From DASVDE01 sp963740065 (GTDB taxonomy: Bacteria > Actinomycetota > Thermoleophilia > Solirubrobacterales > 70-9), in the NCBI GenBank assembly GCA_963740065.1, contig CAVUCS010000004.1:434001-498000 (forward strand): a stretch of DNA of 64,000 nucleotides, given 5' to 3'. This document shows positions 17,922 through 26,269 of this stretch, in pieces. A program made the position numbers and the translations under genes. The notes beneath the pieces were generated by a model. It saw only the letters and a program-made list of their open reading frames with translations, did not search any database and was not told the origin of the DNA. Position 1 is the stretch's first letter. The number at the start of each line of letters is the position of its first letter.

Positions 17922-18674
17922 GTGAAGCGTTGGGGGTTGCCATTGCTGCTTGTCGCGGTCCTTCTCGTCGCCTGGCAGGTCGCCGCCACCACCGGGGCGA
18001 TCGCGGATGCGCTGCACCTCGAGGACTTCCTCGTCCCGTCCCCTACGGAGATCGCCGCATCGTTGTGGGAGAACCGCACGCTGCTCGCCGACAACGCTTG
18101 GGTGACGCTGCAGGAGGTGTTGCTCGGCTTCGGCTGCGCGCTCGTCGCCGGGCTCGCCTTCGCTGTCGCCCTGCACCTCTCAGAAACGCTTCGCCGTGCC
18201 GCCTATCCCCTGCTGGTCGCCTCGCAGACGATCCCAATCATCGTTATCGCGCCGATCTTGGTTGTCTGGTTCGGCTACGGGATTGGGCCGAAGCTGGGAA
18301 TCATCGCCCTGATCTGCTTCTTCCCAATCACCGTCAACACGCTCGACGGGCTGCGCTCGGTCGATCCCGACTCGATCAAGATGATGCGCACCCTGGACGC
18401 TTCCCGCCGACAAATCTTCACCCGCGTTGAAGCGCCTACAGCGCTGCCCTATGTATTCAGCGGCGCCAAGATCGCGGTCGCGGTCGCGGTGATCGGCGCC
18501 GTCTTCGGCGAGTGGGCGGGTTCGAGCTCCGGGCTCGGCCACTTGATGCTCCAGGACAACGCACAACTGGAGACGGCACGCCTGTTCGCCGCAGTCGCTG
18601 TCCTCGCCACGCTGGCGATCGCGTTGTTCGGCGTATTGGCGCTCGCGGAGCGCCGCATCGTCACTTGGCGATAG
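17922..18674 (+). CDS. ABC transporter permease (NitT/TauT/ThiX type)
   Basis: A 250-residue inner-membrane subunit with six helices. The EAA loop that docks on the ATPase is at SIKMMRTLDASRRQIFTRVEAP (about 146-167), and the central helices include QTIPIIVIAPILVVWFGYG. This places it with permeases of sulfonate, nitrate and hydroxymethylpyrimidine importers. Start: GTG 17922 behind a GGGGGG stretch. It lies between its ATPase and its binding protein. Confidence 0.9.
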   Translation: MKRWGLPLLLVAVLLVAWQVAATTGAIADALHLEDFLVPSPTEIAASLWENRTLLADNAWVTLQEVLLGFGCALVAGLAFAVALHLSETLRRAAYPLLVASQTIPIIVIAPILVVWFGYGIGPKLGIIALICFFPITVNTLDGLRSVDPDSIKMMRTLDASRRQIFTRVEAPTALPYVFSGAKIAVAVAVIGAVFGEWAGSSSGLGHLMLQDNAQLETARLFAAVAVLATLAIALFGVLALAERRIVTWR

Positions 18675-18684
18675 AAACCCTGAC

Positions 18685-19707
18685 ATGAACTCACGCCGAA
18701 CCTCGGGCCTCGCCGCCGTTCTTGTCCTCGCCGCCCTTGCCCTCAGCCTCACAGCCTGCGGGGAGAAGAGCGAGGACATCAGCGGCGAAACCCAGCCGTT
18801 CAGCCTGACGCTCGACTTCTACCCAAACCCCGACCACGCCGGGATCTACATGGCGCAGAAGCTCGGCTACTTCCGCGACGCCGGCCTCGATGTCTCGATC
18901 CAGACCCCATCCGACCCCGCGGCGCCGATCAAACAAGTCGCTGCCGGTCAAACCGACCTGGCGATCTCCTACGAGCCCGAGGTCGCACTGGCTCATGAGA
19001 AGGGGCTCGACACGATCGCCGTCGGAGCGCTGGTGGACCGACCCCTGACCTCGATGATCTGGCTGAAGCAGTCGGGAATCAAGGGCATCGGCGATTTGCG
19101 AGGCAAGACGATCGCCACCGCGGGGATTCCTTACCAGGACGCCTACCTGAAGACGATCCTCGCCCGCGCCAACCTCTCTCCCGCTGACGTGAAGGCGGTC
19201 AACGTCGGCTTCGGCCTACTGCCGGCGATCCTCGGCGGCAGAGCCCAAGCGATGCTCGGCGGCTTCCGCAACGTCGAGGGCGTTGACCTGCGACTACGCG
19301 GTAAGAACCCCGTCGTCACCCCGGTCGACCGGCTCGGGGTGCCGACCTACGACGAGCTGGTGCTGGTGGCCAACCGCGAGCGCCTGACCGCGGACCCCGA
19401 GGCGGTTCGCCTCTTCATCGCCGCCCTCGCGCGGGGCACCGCCGCCGCCGTGAAGAGCCCGGACGCGACCACCAGAGCGCTGATCAAGGCCAATCCGGCT
19501 CTCGACCCGAAGCTGACTGCCGCCGAGGTGAAGGCGACGCTGCCGCTGCTGGCGGGGAGCGACCCCGAACGGCCCTTCGGCTACATGGACGCGGCGCGCT
19601 GGAGCGAGTTCGTCGGCTGGATGCGGGACAACGAGCTAATCGACTCGCTGCCGCTGCCATCGCAGCTGCTCAGCAACGACTACCTGCCAGGCACGGTTCC
19701 CGAGTAA
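18685..19707 (+). CDS. NMT1/THI5-like substrate-binding lipoprotein
   Basis: A 340-residue periplasmic-type binding protein. A signal peptide with lipobox SLTAC anchors it through Cys25. The ligand fold starts with LDFYPNPDHAGIYMAQKLGYF, the signature of NMT1/THI5 proteins that bind pyrimidine precursors of thiamine (ThiY) and relatives for riboflavin or sulfonates. KGIGDLRGKTIATAGIPYQDAYL is the second lobe entry. With the upstream ATPase and permease it forms a complete importer. Thiamine-pyrimidine-type cargo is the best guess, but the sulfur-linked neighbours (TauE, Rrf2) leave sulfonate possible. The end overlaps the convergent GGDEF-EAL gene by 28 bp. Confidence 0.87.
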   Translation: MNSRRTSGLAAVLVLAALALSLTACGEKSEDISGETQPFSLTLDFYPNPDHAGIYMAQKLGYFRDAGLDVSIQTPSDPAAPIKQVAAGQTDLAISYEPEVALAHEKGLDTIAVGALVDRPLTSMIWLKQSGIKGIGDLRGKTIATAGIPYQDAYLKTILARANLSPADVKAVNVGFGLLPAILGGRAQAMLGGFRNVEGVDLRLRGKNPVVTPVDRLGVPTYDELVLVANRERLTADPEAVRLFIAALARGTAAAVKSPDATTRALIKANPALDPKLTAAEVKATLPLLAGSDPERPFGYMDAARWSEFVGWMRDNELIDSLPLPSQLLSNDYLPGTVPE

Positions 19708-21983
19708 CTGGGTAGGCCTTCGGACAGCAACTCCGTGATCTTCTCCGGAGACAGCGCCCGCGAAAAGAGGTAGCCCTGGGCATAGTCGCAGCCCAGGCGG
19801 CGCAGCTCGGAGAGCTGACTCTCGTTCTCAACACCCTCCGCGATCACGTCCAGCGACAGGGCGCGTGCCATGCCGATGATCGCCTCGACGATCGCGGTGC
19901 GCTCCTGCTCAACCCCGAGCGCATCGATGAAGGAGCGATCGATCTTTAAGGCATCGAAGGGGTAGCGGTTGAGGTACGCCAGCGAGGAGTAGCCGGTTCC
20001 GAAGTCATCGAGGACGAGGCGAACGCCGAGCTCGCTGAGCGCCTCCAGAGTGGCGACGGCGGTGGCCGACTCCTCGACCAGAACGCTCTCGGTGATCTCC
20101 AGCCGCAGGTGAACAGGATCGAGACCGGTGCGGGCGAGGATCTCCGCGGTCGCCGCCGGCAGGTCGCGGTGGGCGACTTGCCTGGCTGAGAGGTTGACGG
20201 AGATGTCGTATGGCCGCTCGTCAGGGCGCTGCTCGTGCCACTCGAGGACCTGACGGCAAGCCGCCTCCTGGACCCAGCTGCCGATCGGCTCGATCAGCCC
20301 GCTGTCCTCAGCGATCGAGACGAACTCGCCCGGATCAAGCAAGCCGCGCTCGGGATGGCGCCAACGCACGAGGGCTTCCAACCCGGTGATCTCGCCGCTG
20401 CCCAAAGCGATCACCGGCTGGTAGTGAAGCTCCAACTCCTCGCGCTCGATGGCGTGGCGCAACTCACGCTCAACCTCGAGACAGCGCGTTGCCCGCGCTC
20501 GCATTTCGGCGTCGAACATCTCGCAGCGTGCCCGGCCCCGGTCCTTCGCTCTGTACATAGCGGCGTCGGCGTCGCGAATCAGCAGCTCAGCGTCAATCAG
20601 ATCCCCCTCTGTCGGCCGCGCCACTGCAATGCCGACGCTGGCGGTGACGAAGTGCTCCACACCATCCAGCAAATAGGGCTCGGCGAAGGCGGTGGCGACC
20701 CGGTCGCCTATCGCGACCGCCTCCTCCTCATCGGCGAGGCGGTCGACGAGGACGCCGAACTCGTCACCACCGAAGCGGGCGACCACGTCCCCCGGCCGCA
20801 AATGGGTGCGCAAACGCGGCGCCACAGCCTGCAGCAGCTCATCGCCGGCGTGGTGGCCCATGCTGTCGTTGACCAGCTTGAAGTGATCGAGGTCGAGAAA
20901 GAGCACCCCGACCGGCGATCTCGAGGCAGCGGCCCGCCCCAGCGCGTCGTTCAAGGCATCGATGAAGCTGAGCCGGTTGGGGAGGCCGGTGAGCGCGTCG
21001 TGCAGGACCCGGTGGCGCAGCGCCCGGTCGGCTGCGTAGCGTTCGATCGCATCGGCGAGCACGTTGGCCGCCGCTTGCACGAAGTGGACGTCCTGCGGGG
21101 TGAACCGGTTCGGCTCGGCCGAGTGGACGTCAAGCACGCCGAAGGGGTGCTCCTTGCCGTCGATGACCACGGCGAGGCTGCTGCCGAAGCCGAGCACCCT
21201 TAGCGCGGGTGGCATCGCGAAGCGCCTCTCGCCGGCCCAGTCGTCGACGATCACGTGGAGGCCGGACTCAAGCGCGGCACCGGCGTGGGAGTCCGAAGAT
21301 GCGGAAACGCGGCGGCCCGCCCCTCTGATCCGGTCGTCGAGGCCGGCGCGCAGGTTGAGGCGGTGTCCATCGCGGCCAACCTCCCAGATGCTGGCGGCGG
21401 AGACACCCTCAATCCCACTGATTAGCGAAACCGCCACCTTCATCAGCTCATCGGGCTCACCGGCCTGTAGGGCCCGCTCGCCGAGCTTGGCGATCACGGC
21501 CTGCTGAGCCGCGACGCGCTTCAGTTCGCCCTCGGCGATTTTGCGCTCGGTGATGTCGTAGAGAACACCGTGCCAAATCGGGATTCCCTCCTCATCGGCC
21601 TCGAGCACAGCCTCGTCGAGGATCCAAACCACCTTGCCGTCGCGGGTGCGCATCCGGTAGTCGATCGGGGGTGGGTTGCGATCGCCCATTGTCTCCCTCG
21701 TTTCCTGGGAGATGGCTCGTTCGCGATCCTCAGGGTGAAGCAGCTTCGCCCATAGCTGCGGATCGGCGGCCCAGTCCTCGGGGCTGTAGCCCAGTATCTC
21801 CTCGATCTGGGGGCTGACATAGCGCCAGCGCCCGTGCTCCCCCAGCTCCGAGGTGTAGATGATCGCCGGTAGCCGTTCGACGAGCGCGCGGTAGTCCTCA
21901 CCTCCAGAGGTGATCTGGTCGATGAACTCGTTGACTTCTTCGTCGGGCCAGCTTCGACCCCGCGTCGCGCGCTCCATCACCAC
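19680..21983 (-). CDS. PAS-GAF-GGDEF-EAL cyclic-di-GMP enzyme
   Basis: A 767-residue soluble signalling protein. Order: PAS at 30-150 (IIYTSELGEHGRWRYVSPQ), GAF at about 165-312, diguanylate cyclase at about 320-490 and phosphodiesterase at 500-757. The GGDEF active motif is intact (RFGGDEF, 403-409) and has the inhibitory I-site RPGD at 396-399. The EAL motif is EALVRW (536-541), with the catalytic DDFGTGYSSL and EGVEN also intact. Both activities are therefore possible. There is no membrane segment, so input is cytosolic. ATG 21977 is an alternative start. Confidence 0.95.
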   Translation of the reverse strand: MVMERATRGRSWPDEEVNEFIDQITSGGEDYRALVERLPAIIYTSELGEHGRWRYVSPQIEEILGYSPEDWAADPQLWAKLLHPEDRERAISQETRETMGDRNPPPIDYRMRTRDGKVVWILDEAVLEADEEGIPIWHGVLYDITERKIAEGELKRVAAQQAVIAKLGERALQAGEPDELMKVAVSLISGIEGVSAASIWEVGRDGHRLNLRAGLDDRIRGAGRRVSASSDSHAGAALESGLHVIVDDWAGERRFAMPPALRVLGFGSSLAVVIDGKEHPFGVLDVHSAEPNRFTPQDVHFVQAAANVLADAIERYAADRALRHRVLHDALTGLPNRLSFIDALNDALGRAAASRSPVGVLFLDLDHFKLVNDSMGHHAGDELLQAVAPRLRTHLRPGDVVARFGGDEFGVLVDRLADEEEAVAIGDRVATAFAEPYLLDGVEHFVTASVGIAVARPTEGDLIDAELLIRDADAAMYRAKDRGRARCEMFDAEMRARATRCLEVERELRHAIEREELELHYQPVIALGSGEITGLEALVRWRHPERGLLDPGEFVSIAEDSGLIEPIGSWVQEAACRQVLEWHEQRPDERPYDISVNLSARQVAHRDLPAATAEILARTGLDPVHLRLEITESVLVEESATAVATLEALSELGVRLVLDDFGTGYSSLAYLNRYPFDALKIDRSFIDALGVEQERTAIVEAIIGMARALSLDVIAEGVENESQLSELRRLGCDYAQGYLFSRALSPEKITELLSEGLPSYSGTVPGR

Positions 21984-22009
21984 GCCTATCGGCAGATTCG
22001 TGCGTCTCT

Positions 22010-22912
22010 TTAACTGCCGGCGCTGAGCGCCGCGGCGAGGCCGCGGTAGGGGGCGTATGGCGCGTAGAACTCCTCGACCTCCTCGATCGTCGCGCGACGC
22101 CCCAAACGGGCCAACCGGCCGACCAGCTTCAGGTACATGAGGTCACCGGCCGGCAGCGAATCGTGATCGCCGCGACCGTAAAAGCCAAGGCACTGAACCG
22201 TCCACGGCCCGACCTCCGGAATCGTGAGCAAACGCCGATCCCCAACGGGGTCGGCCGGGTCACAACGGCCCCTGTCGACCTCGCGCGCCACAGTCCGCAA
22301 AGCGATCGCCCGGCGCAGCGCCAGACCCATTGACTCCAGCTCGGCCGGGGCGCGACCGGCGATTGTCGCGGCGGCGGGAACATCGCGCAGCGCTTCGCGC
22401 TCTCCCCCCAGGCGCAGCCCCCAGCGCCCGACGATGCGACGCTGAATGCGCGCGGCCCGCTCCCACTCGATCAACTGCTTGACGATCGCCCAGGCAAGGG
22501 CCTCCCAGGGCCATGGGCGGCGATGGGGACGAAAGAGGGGACGGCGCCGCAAGAGCGGCCCCAGCAAAGGGTCTCCGCGAAAGCGACGGTGGAACTCGCT
22601 GAAATCCTCATCCACTCCCAGGGCGAAGCGCGCCCGTCCGATTGCCTCCTCGAGCTGCGCAGGGCTCGCCGGCCGCAAAGGGGGCGACGATGCGGAGGTG
22701 GGTGCAGCGACCGAAGCCGGATCAACCGCCTCGGCTCGGAAGACGACCCGGTCGGCGGCGGGTTGCCATGCGCGCGTCAGCACGGGGCTGCCCTCGACAT
22801 GCAGAAGGCGAGTAGCGACTCCGCCTTCGATCCGCATCACGCGGTCCTCGCCCCCGCTAAGGGGCATCGCGAAGGGCGAGGCCGGCCGTACCGCTACCTC
22901 GTGCTCTCTCAC
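22010..22912 (-). CDS. DNA-3-methyladenine glycosylase II (AlkA-like)
   Basis: A 300-residue HhH-GPD base-excision glycosylase that removes alkylated purines. The helix-hairpin-helix and catalytic loop are visible: LLTIPEVGPWTVQCLGFYGRGDHDSLPAGDLMY, with Asp257 as the catalytic acid. The N-terminal ~90 residues (VMRIEGGVATRLLHVEGSP) resemble the AlkA N-domain and the WEALAWAIVKQLIE helix precedes the core. It overlaps a small membrane-protein gene by 4 bp, so the two are co-transcribed. Confidence 0.88.
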   Translation of the reverse strand: MREHEVAVRPASPFAMPLSGGEDRVMRIEGGVATRLLHVEGSPVLTRAWQPAADRVVFRAEAVDPASVAAPTSASSPPLRPASPAQLEEAIGRARFALGVDEDFSEFHRRFRGDPLLGPLLRRRPLFRPHRRPWPWEALAWAIVKQLIEWERAARIQRRIVGRWGLRLGGEREALRDVPAAATIAGRAPAELESMGLALRRAIALRTVAREVDRGRCDPADPVGDRRLLTIPEVGPWTVQCLGFYGRGDHDSLPAGDLMYLKLVGRLARLGRRATIEEVEEFYAPYAPYRGLAAALSAGS

Positions 22913-23184
22913 CGCCCGAGCAGGTGAACGTCAACCAGAAAAGAGCGACTGGCGACGACGTTGTCCCGGCGCGAGCGGCGACGAGATGGGCGCTTCGAGC
23001 GACGGGAGCTGGCCGCACCCACCGCGCGCACGGCGGCGACGGTGGCCGCTCCGGCGAGTACCCCTCCGGCGGCGGCGATCGCGGCGGTGCGGACTTCGCC
23101 GCGCAGGACGGGGGAGCTTGCCTCGTAGCGCTGGGGTAACACTCGAACTTCGAGCGCTTCTCCCTGTGCCTCGATCTCGCTCAC
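22909..23184 (-). CDS. small single-helix membrane protein of unknown function
   Basis: A 91-residue protein. One hydrophobic Ala/Gly/Val-rich helix at about 33-56 (AAIAAAGGVLAGAATVAAVRAVGA) is followed by a very basic stretch (SSRRSKRPSRRRSRR) and a short tail SFLVDVHLLGR. The charge pattern predicts the C-terminus inside, where the basic region might touch nucleic acid or lipid. It is coupled to alkA by a 4-bp overlap and preceded by TAGAGT 7 nt before its GTG. No family is recognised. Confidence 0.65.
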   Translation of the reverse strand: MSEIEAQGEALEVRVLPQRYEASSPVLRGEVRTAAIAAAGGVLAGAATVAAVRAVGAASSRRSKRPSRRRSRRDNVVASRSFLVDVHLLGR

Positions 23185-23191
23185 CGGTTCG

Positions 23192-23197
23192 ACTCTA
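23192..23197 (-). promoter_or_regulatory. -10 hexamer TAGAGT of the small protein-alkA operon
   Basis: Minus-strand TAGAGT, 7 nt before GTG 23184, with no Shine-Dalgarno: the leaderless pattern. Confidence 0.4.
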
Positions 23198-24328
23198 CAG
23201 GCTCCGCTCGTACACCCGATAGCGCTTCACGACCTTGCCGCCCATCCCCTCCATCGCCCGGTTCATCGGCACGTTGGTCTCCAGGATCCAACCCGTTTCG
23301 CCGGCAGGGATGCCGTCGGGAGTGGCGGCATCAAGGTGTCTGAGGTAGAGCCCGGCGGCGACCCCGCCGTGGCGGTAGTCGTTCTTTACGCCAAGCGCAA
23401 AGACTCGGACCCGATCGATCTTGCGCTTGCCGAGCAGAAACTTGAGCCAGCCGAACGGGAGCAGGCGCCCACCCAACTTCCCCATCACCTGATTGATGTC
23501 CGGCAGGGTAAGGGCGACGCCGACGGTTTCGCCGTCCTTCTCGGCGACGAAGGCCCAGTCTTCGTCGATCACCTCTTTGAGGATTTTGGCGTGGAACTCA
23601 ATCTCCGCATCGGTTGGCGGGACGAACCCCCAGTTGTCGGACCAGGCCTCGTTGTAGACCTCGGCAAAGCTGCGCATCTCCTCTCTCAGATTGCGCTTGA
23701 CGATGTTGCGGATCGTCACCCCCTCGTCGCGCAGCGCCTTCGCCGCCGCGGCGTGTATTTCCGGCGCGAACTGATCGCCCTCCTTTAGCTCGCCCAGTTC
23801 CAAGTGCCACATCAAGAGGTCCATCGCCTTGTCGCAGCCGAGGCTCTCGAGCAGGTCGCGATAGAAGGGCGGGTGCCAGTTCTGCAGGATCATCGGGCGA
23901 ATCTCGAAGCCCTCGATCAGGATCCCGATCTCATCGTTGGTGGTGAAGTCCATCGGGCCGATCAGCCGCGCGCGACCTCTGGCTCGCGCCCACTCGCTCG
24001 CCGCGTCGAGCAGCGCTTTCGCGACGTCGGGATCGTCGATCGTTTCGAAGAACCCGAACATCGCGTCGCTGCCGCCCTGGAACTGGTCCCAGCGCTCGTC
24101 GATCTGCGCCGTGATCCGCCCGACAGCCTCACCGTCGCGTTCGGCGATGAAGTACTCGGCCTCGGCGTGCTCGAAGTAGGGGTTCTTCGCCCGATTGAGG
24201 AACTGCATCCGCTCGAAGATCAGCGGCGGCACCCACTGCGGGTGCTCACGGTGCAGGTGGAAAGGGACCTTGACGAAGCGCTTCAAGTCACGCCGTGTGC
24301 GGACGGGGCGAATGGTCACGCTTCCCAT
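23195..24328 (-). CDS. GNAT-fold acyltransferase of the long (~380-residue) type, candidate ceramide-synthase-like
   Basis: A 377-residue protein with an N-terminal motif VTIRPVRTRRDLKRFVKVPF, PQWVPPL, FIAERDGEAVGRITAQID and a C-terminal half with GNAT-like strands (EDWAFVAEKDGETVGVALTLPD, ALGVKNDYRHGGVAAGLYL, WILETNVPMNRAMEGMGG). It is about twice the size of ordinary GNATs and matches the group often labelled N-acetyltransferase that includes the bacterial ceramide synthase of Caulobacter. It is divergent from a serine-palmitoyltransferase-like gene with only 24 bp between the ATGs, which supports, but does not prove, a joint lipid pathway. Confidence 0.75.
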   Translation of the reverse strand: MGSVTIRPVRTRRDLKRFVKVPFHLHREHPQWVPPLIFERMQFLNRAKNPYFEHAEAEYFIAERDGEAVGRITAQIDERWDQFQGGSDAMFGFFETIDDPDVAKALLDAASEWARARGRARLIGPMDFTTNDEIGILIEGFEIRPMILQNWHPPFYRDLLESLGCDKAMDLLMWHLELGELKEGDQFAPEIHAAAAKALRDEGVTIRNIVKRNLREEMRSFAEVYNEAWSDNWGFVPPTDAEIEFHAKILKEVIDEDWAFVAEKDGETVGVALTLPDINQVMGKLGGRLLPFGWLKFLLGKRKIDRVRVFALGVKNDYRHGGVAAGLYLRHLDAATPDGIPAGETGWILETNVPMNRAMEGMGGKVVKRYRVYERSL

Positions 24329-24340
24329 GGGGGCGGAACC

Positions 24341-24346
24341 TACACT
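24341..24346 (+). promoter_or_regulatory. -10 hexamer TACACT of the alpha-oxoamine synthase gene, leaderless
   Basis: TACACT ends 6 nt before ATG 24353. It sits in the 24-bp gap between divergent start codons, so each promoter must overlap the other gene's start region. Confidence 0.4.
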
Positions 24347-24352
24347 TCCCGC

Positions 24353-25609
24353 ATGAGCGAAACAGCGCGATCCCCGGTCGATGTCTTCGAGAAGACCCGC
24401 AACCATGACCGCCTCGAGCAGTTGGAGGCCGCCAAGGAGCACGATCTCCTCCCCTACTTCCGTCTGCTCACGTCCCAAGCCGGACCGGTGGTGGAGATGG
24501 AAGGGCGAGAGACGATCATGCTCGGCTCGAACAACTATCTCGGCCTGACCGGCGACGAACGAGTGAAGGAGGCCGCGCGCGACGCGCTGGAGACCTACGG
24601 CACAGGGGTGACCGGATCGCGGCTGCTGAACGGGACGACGCCACTACACGTCGACCTCGAGCGGGAACTGGCGGAGTGGATGGAAACCGAGGATGCGATC
24701 GTCTACACCACCGGTTACCAGGCGAACTTGGGCGCGATCGGAACAATCCTCGAACCCGGCGACACGGTGATTTGCGATTCCGGGGACCACGCTTCGATCC
24801 TCGACGGCTGCCGCCTCTCCGGCGCCAAGCTGCGTCCCTTCCGCCACAACCGCATGGACAAGCTGGAGAAGATGCTGGGACGCGCGGCGGAGGACGGCGG
24901 CGGCGTGCTGGTCATCGTCGATGGGGTCTTCTCGATGGAAGGCGATGTCTGCGATCTGCCTCGCATAGTTGAGCTGTGCCAGGCCCATGGGGCGAGGCTG
25001 ATGGTCGACGAGGCGCATGGCGCCGGAGTGCTGGGAGCGCGCGGTGCCGGCGCCTGCGAGCTCTTCGGGCTTGAAAGAGAGGTCGACCTGCGGATGGGGA
25101 CCTTTTCCAAGAGCCTCGCCTCTTGCGGCGGGTTCATCGCCGGGCCCGCCGAGGTGATCGAGTATCTGCGGATCTCCTCGCGCTCGTTCATCTTCAGCGC
25201 CTCCGCCGTACCGGCGGCGGTCGGTGCCGCATTGGCCGCCCTGCGGGTGATCCGTTCCGATGGGCCGGACCTGTTCGAAGCCCTCCTCGCCAACGCCGAG
25301 TACCTGCGCGAAGGCCTGCGTCACCTCGGCCTGAAGGTGATTGAGCCGGGGGCGCTGCCGGACGGCACGGTGGCGACCACGCCGGTCGTGCCGGTGATGG
25401 TCGGCGACGACTGGCAGGCGGTGCTGCTCTGGAAAGCCCTCTTCGATGCCGGCGTCTACACCAACGTCGCAATCCATCCGGCGGTGCCGCCGGGCGGGGC
25501 GCTGCTGCGGACCAGCCTGATGGCGACCCATGAGCGCGAACATTTGGACGGAGCGCTGGGGACGATCGCCAGGGTCATCCAAGACTTCCCGGAACTACCG
25601 CGGTCGTAA
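24353..25609 (+). CDS. alpha-oxoamine synthase, serine palmitoyltransferase-like
   Basis: A 418-residue PLP enzyme that condenses an amino acid with an acyl-CoA. Fold-type-I motifs: SNNYLGLTGDERV, GTGVTGSRLLNGT, DEAHGAGVLG (PLP-binding Asp and His) and GTFSKSLASCGG with Schiff-base Lys253. GSRLLNGT and the later PFRHNRMDKLE resemble serine palmitoyltransferases more than glycine C-acetyltransferase or BioF, whose corresponding motif ends in CGT or similar. Alternatives remain 2-amino-3-ketobutyrate ligase and BioF-like enzymes, though no other biotin gene is near. The adjacent divergent GNAT gene favours a sphingoid-base role. Confidence 0.85.
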   Translation: MSETARSPVDVFEKTRNHDRLEQLEAAKEHDLLPYFRLLTSQAGPVVEMEGRETIMLGSNNYLGLTGDERVKEAARDALETYGTGVTGSRLLNGTTPLHVDLERELAEWMETEDAIVYTTGYQANLGAIGTILEPGDTVICDSGDHASILDGCRLSGAKLRPFRHNRMDKLEKMLGRAAEDGGGVLVIVDGVFSMEGDVCDLPRIVELCQAHGARLMVDEAHGAGVLGARGAGACELFGLEREVDLRMGTFSKSLASCGGFIAGPAEVIEYLRISSRSFIFSASAVPAAVGAALAALRVIRSDGPDLFEALLANAEYLREGLRHLGLKVIEPGALPDGTVATTPVVPVMVGDDWQAVLLWKALFDAGVYTNVAIHPAVPPGGALLRTSLMATHEREHLDGALGTIARVIQDFPELPRS

Positions 25610-25654
25610 CTCGAAGTTCACGAGGTTTCAACATCCCCCCACGTGGGTAGTTTC

Positions 25655-25680
25655 AGCCTTGTCCAGATCTGGACAAGGCT
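25655..25680. terminator. perfect 26-bp palindrome downstream of the oxoamine synthase gene
   Basis: The half AGCCTTGTCCAGA is followed immediately by its exact complement, with no loop. It lies 45 bp after the stop at 25609 and 62 bp upstream of the mIHF promoter. There is no T-tract; CGGGCGGCCCGG follows. It is either a transcript end or a strong dyad operator. The rest of 25610-25741 is featureless. Confidence 0.5.
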
Positions 25681-25741
25681 CGGGCGGCCCGGAAAAAGAT
25701 GCTCTTAGCGAACGGGGCGGGTCCTGTTCGGCGCGCGCGGG

Positions 25742-25771
25742 TTGACGCTTGCCGCCCTGACGGCATAGCTT
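25742..25771 (+). promoter_or_regulatory. sigma70-type promoter of mIHF with long leader
   Basis: TTGACG, an 18-bp spacer, then TAGCTT. The predicted leader to GTG 25907 is about 125 nt and holds a small stem-loop GGTGAG/CTCACC (25810-25828), then the Shine-Dalgarno AAGGGAGGAG at 25891-25900. The long leader leaves room for post-transcriptional control. Confidence 0.55.
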
Positions 25772-25906
25772 GCGGCTCGTCGCCTATCGCGTCCACCAGG
25801 GGGCGAAACGGTGAGCACTCGACTCACCCAGGTCACGGTTTCCGTCGGCCCGGCGCGCAGAGATAGATACCCAGTTAATCGACCCCTTTGAAGGGAGGAG
25901 TCCCCA

Positions 25907-26269
25907 GTGGCCACTGCCTCGATTGCCCCTGCAACGACGACCGCTTCCGCCATCCGCGCCCCTCAGCACATGCAGGCGCTCGAACGAGCCAACCGCGTGC
26001 GCCTGGCCCGGGCAGAACTGAAGCGTTCGATTGCGCGCGGGGAGGTCGAGGCCGCCGAGATAGTTCGCGAGTGCCCCTGGGAGACCGAGAGCATGACCCT
26101 TGCCGAGCTGCTGACCAGCCAGCGCCGCTGGGGCCGCACTCGCGCTCGCAAGCTGCTCATCTCCCTGTCCCTGAGCGAGAACAAGCGACTGGGAACCCTC
26201 ACTTCGCGCCAGCGCCTGATGCTCGTCGGCGCCCTGGGCAAGGGCGATCGAGCGGCGATGCTGGTCTAG
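25907..26269 (+). CDS. mihF: integration host factor, actinobacterial type (mIHF)
   Basis: A 120-residue nucleoid-associated protein unrelated to the HU-like IHF of proteobacteria. The N-terminal helix (ALERANRVRLARAELKRSIARGE) precedes the H2TH-like core: LAELLTSQRRWGRTRARKLLISLSLSENKRLGTL corresponds to the family segment with a G-K-R-A-K-like DNA contact (here WGRTRARKLL). It bends DNA and affects supercoiling and global expression. It has an N-terminal extension of about 20 low-complexity residues. Start: GTG 25907, 6 nt after AAGGGAGGAG. Convergent with the next gene, overlapping 4 bp. Confidence 0.87.
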   Translation: MATASIAPATTTASAIRAPQHMQALERANRVRLARAELKRSIARGEVEAAEIVRECPWETESMTLAELLTSQRRWGRTRARKLLISLSLSENKRLGTLTSRQRLMLVGALGKGDRAAMLV

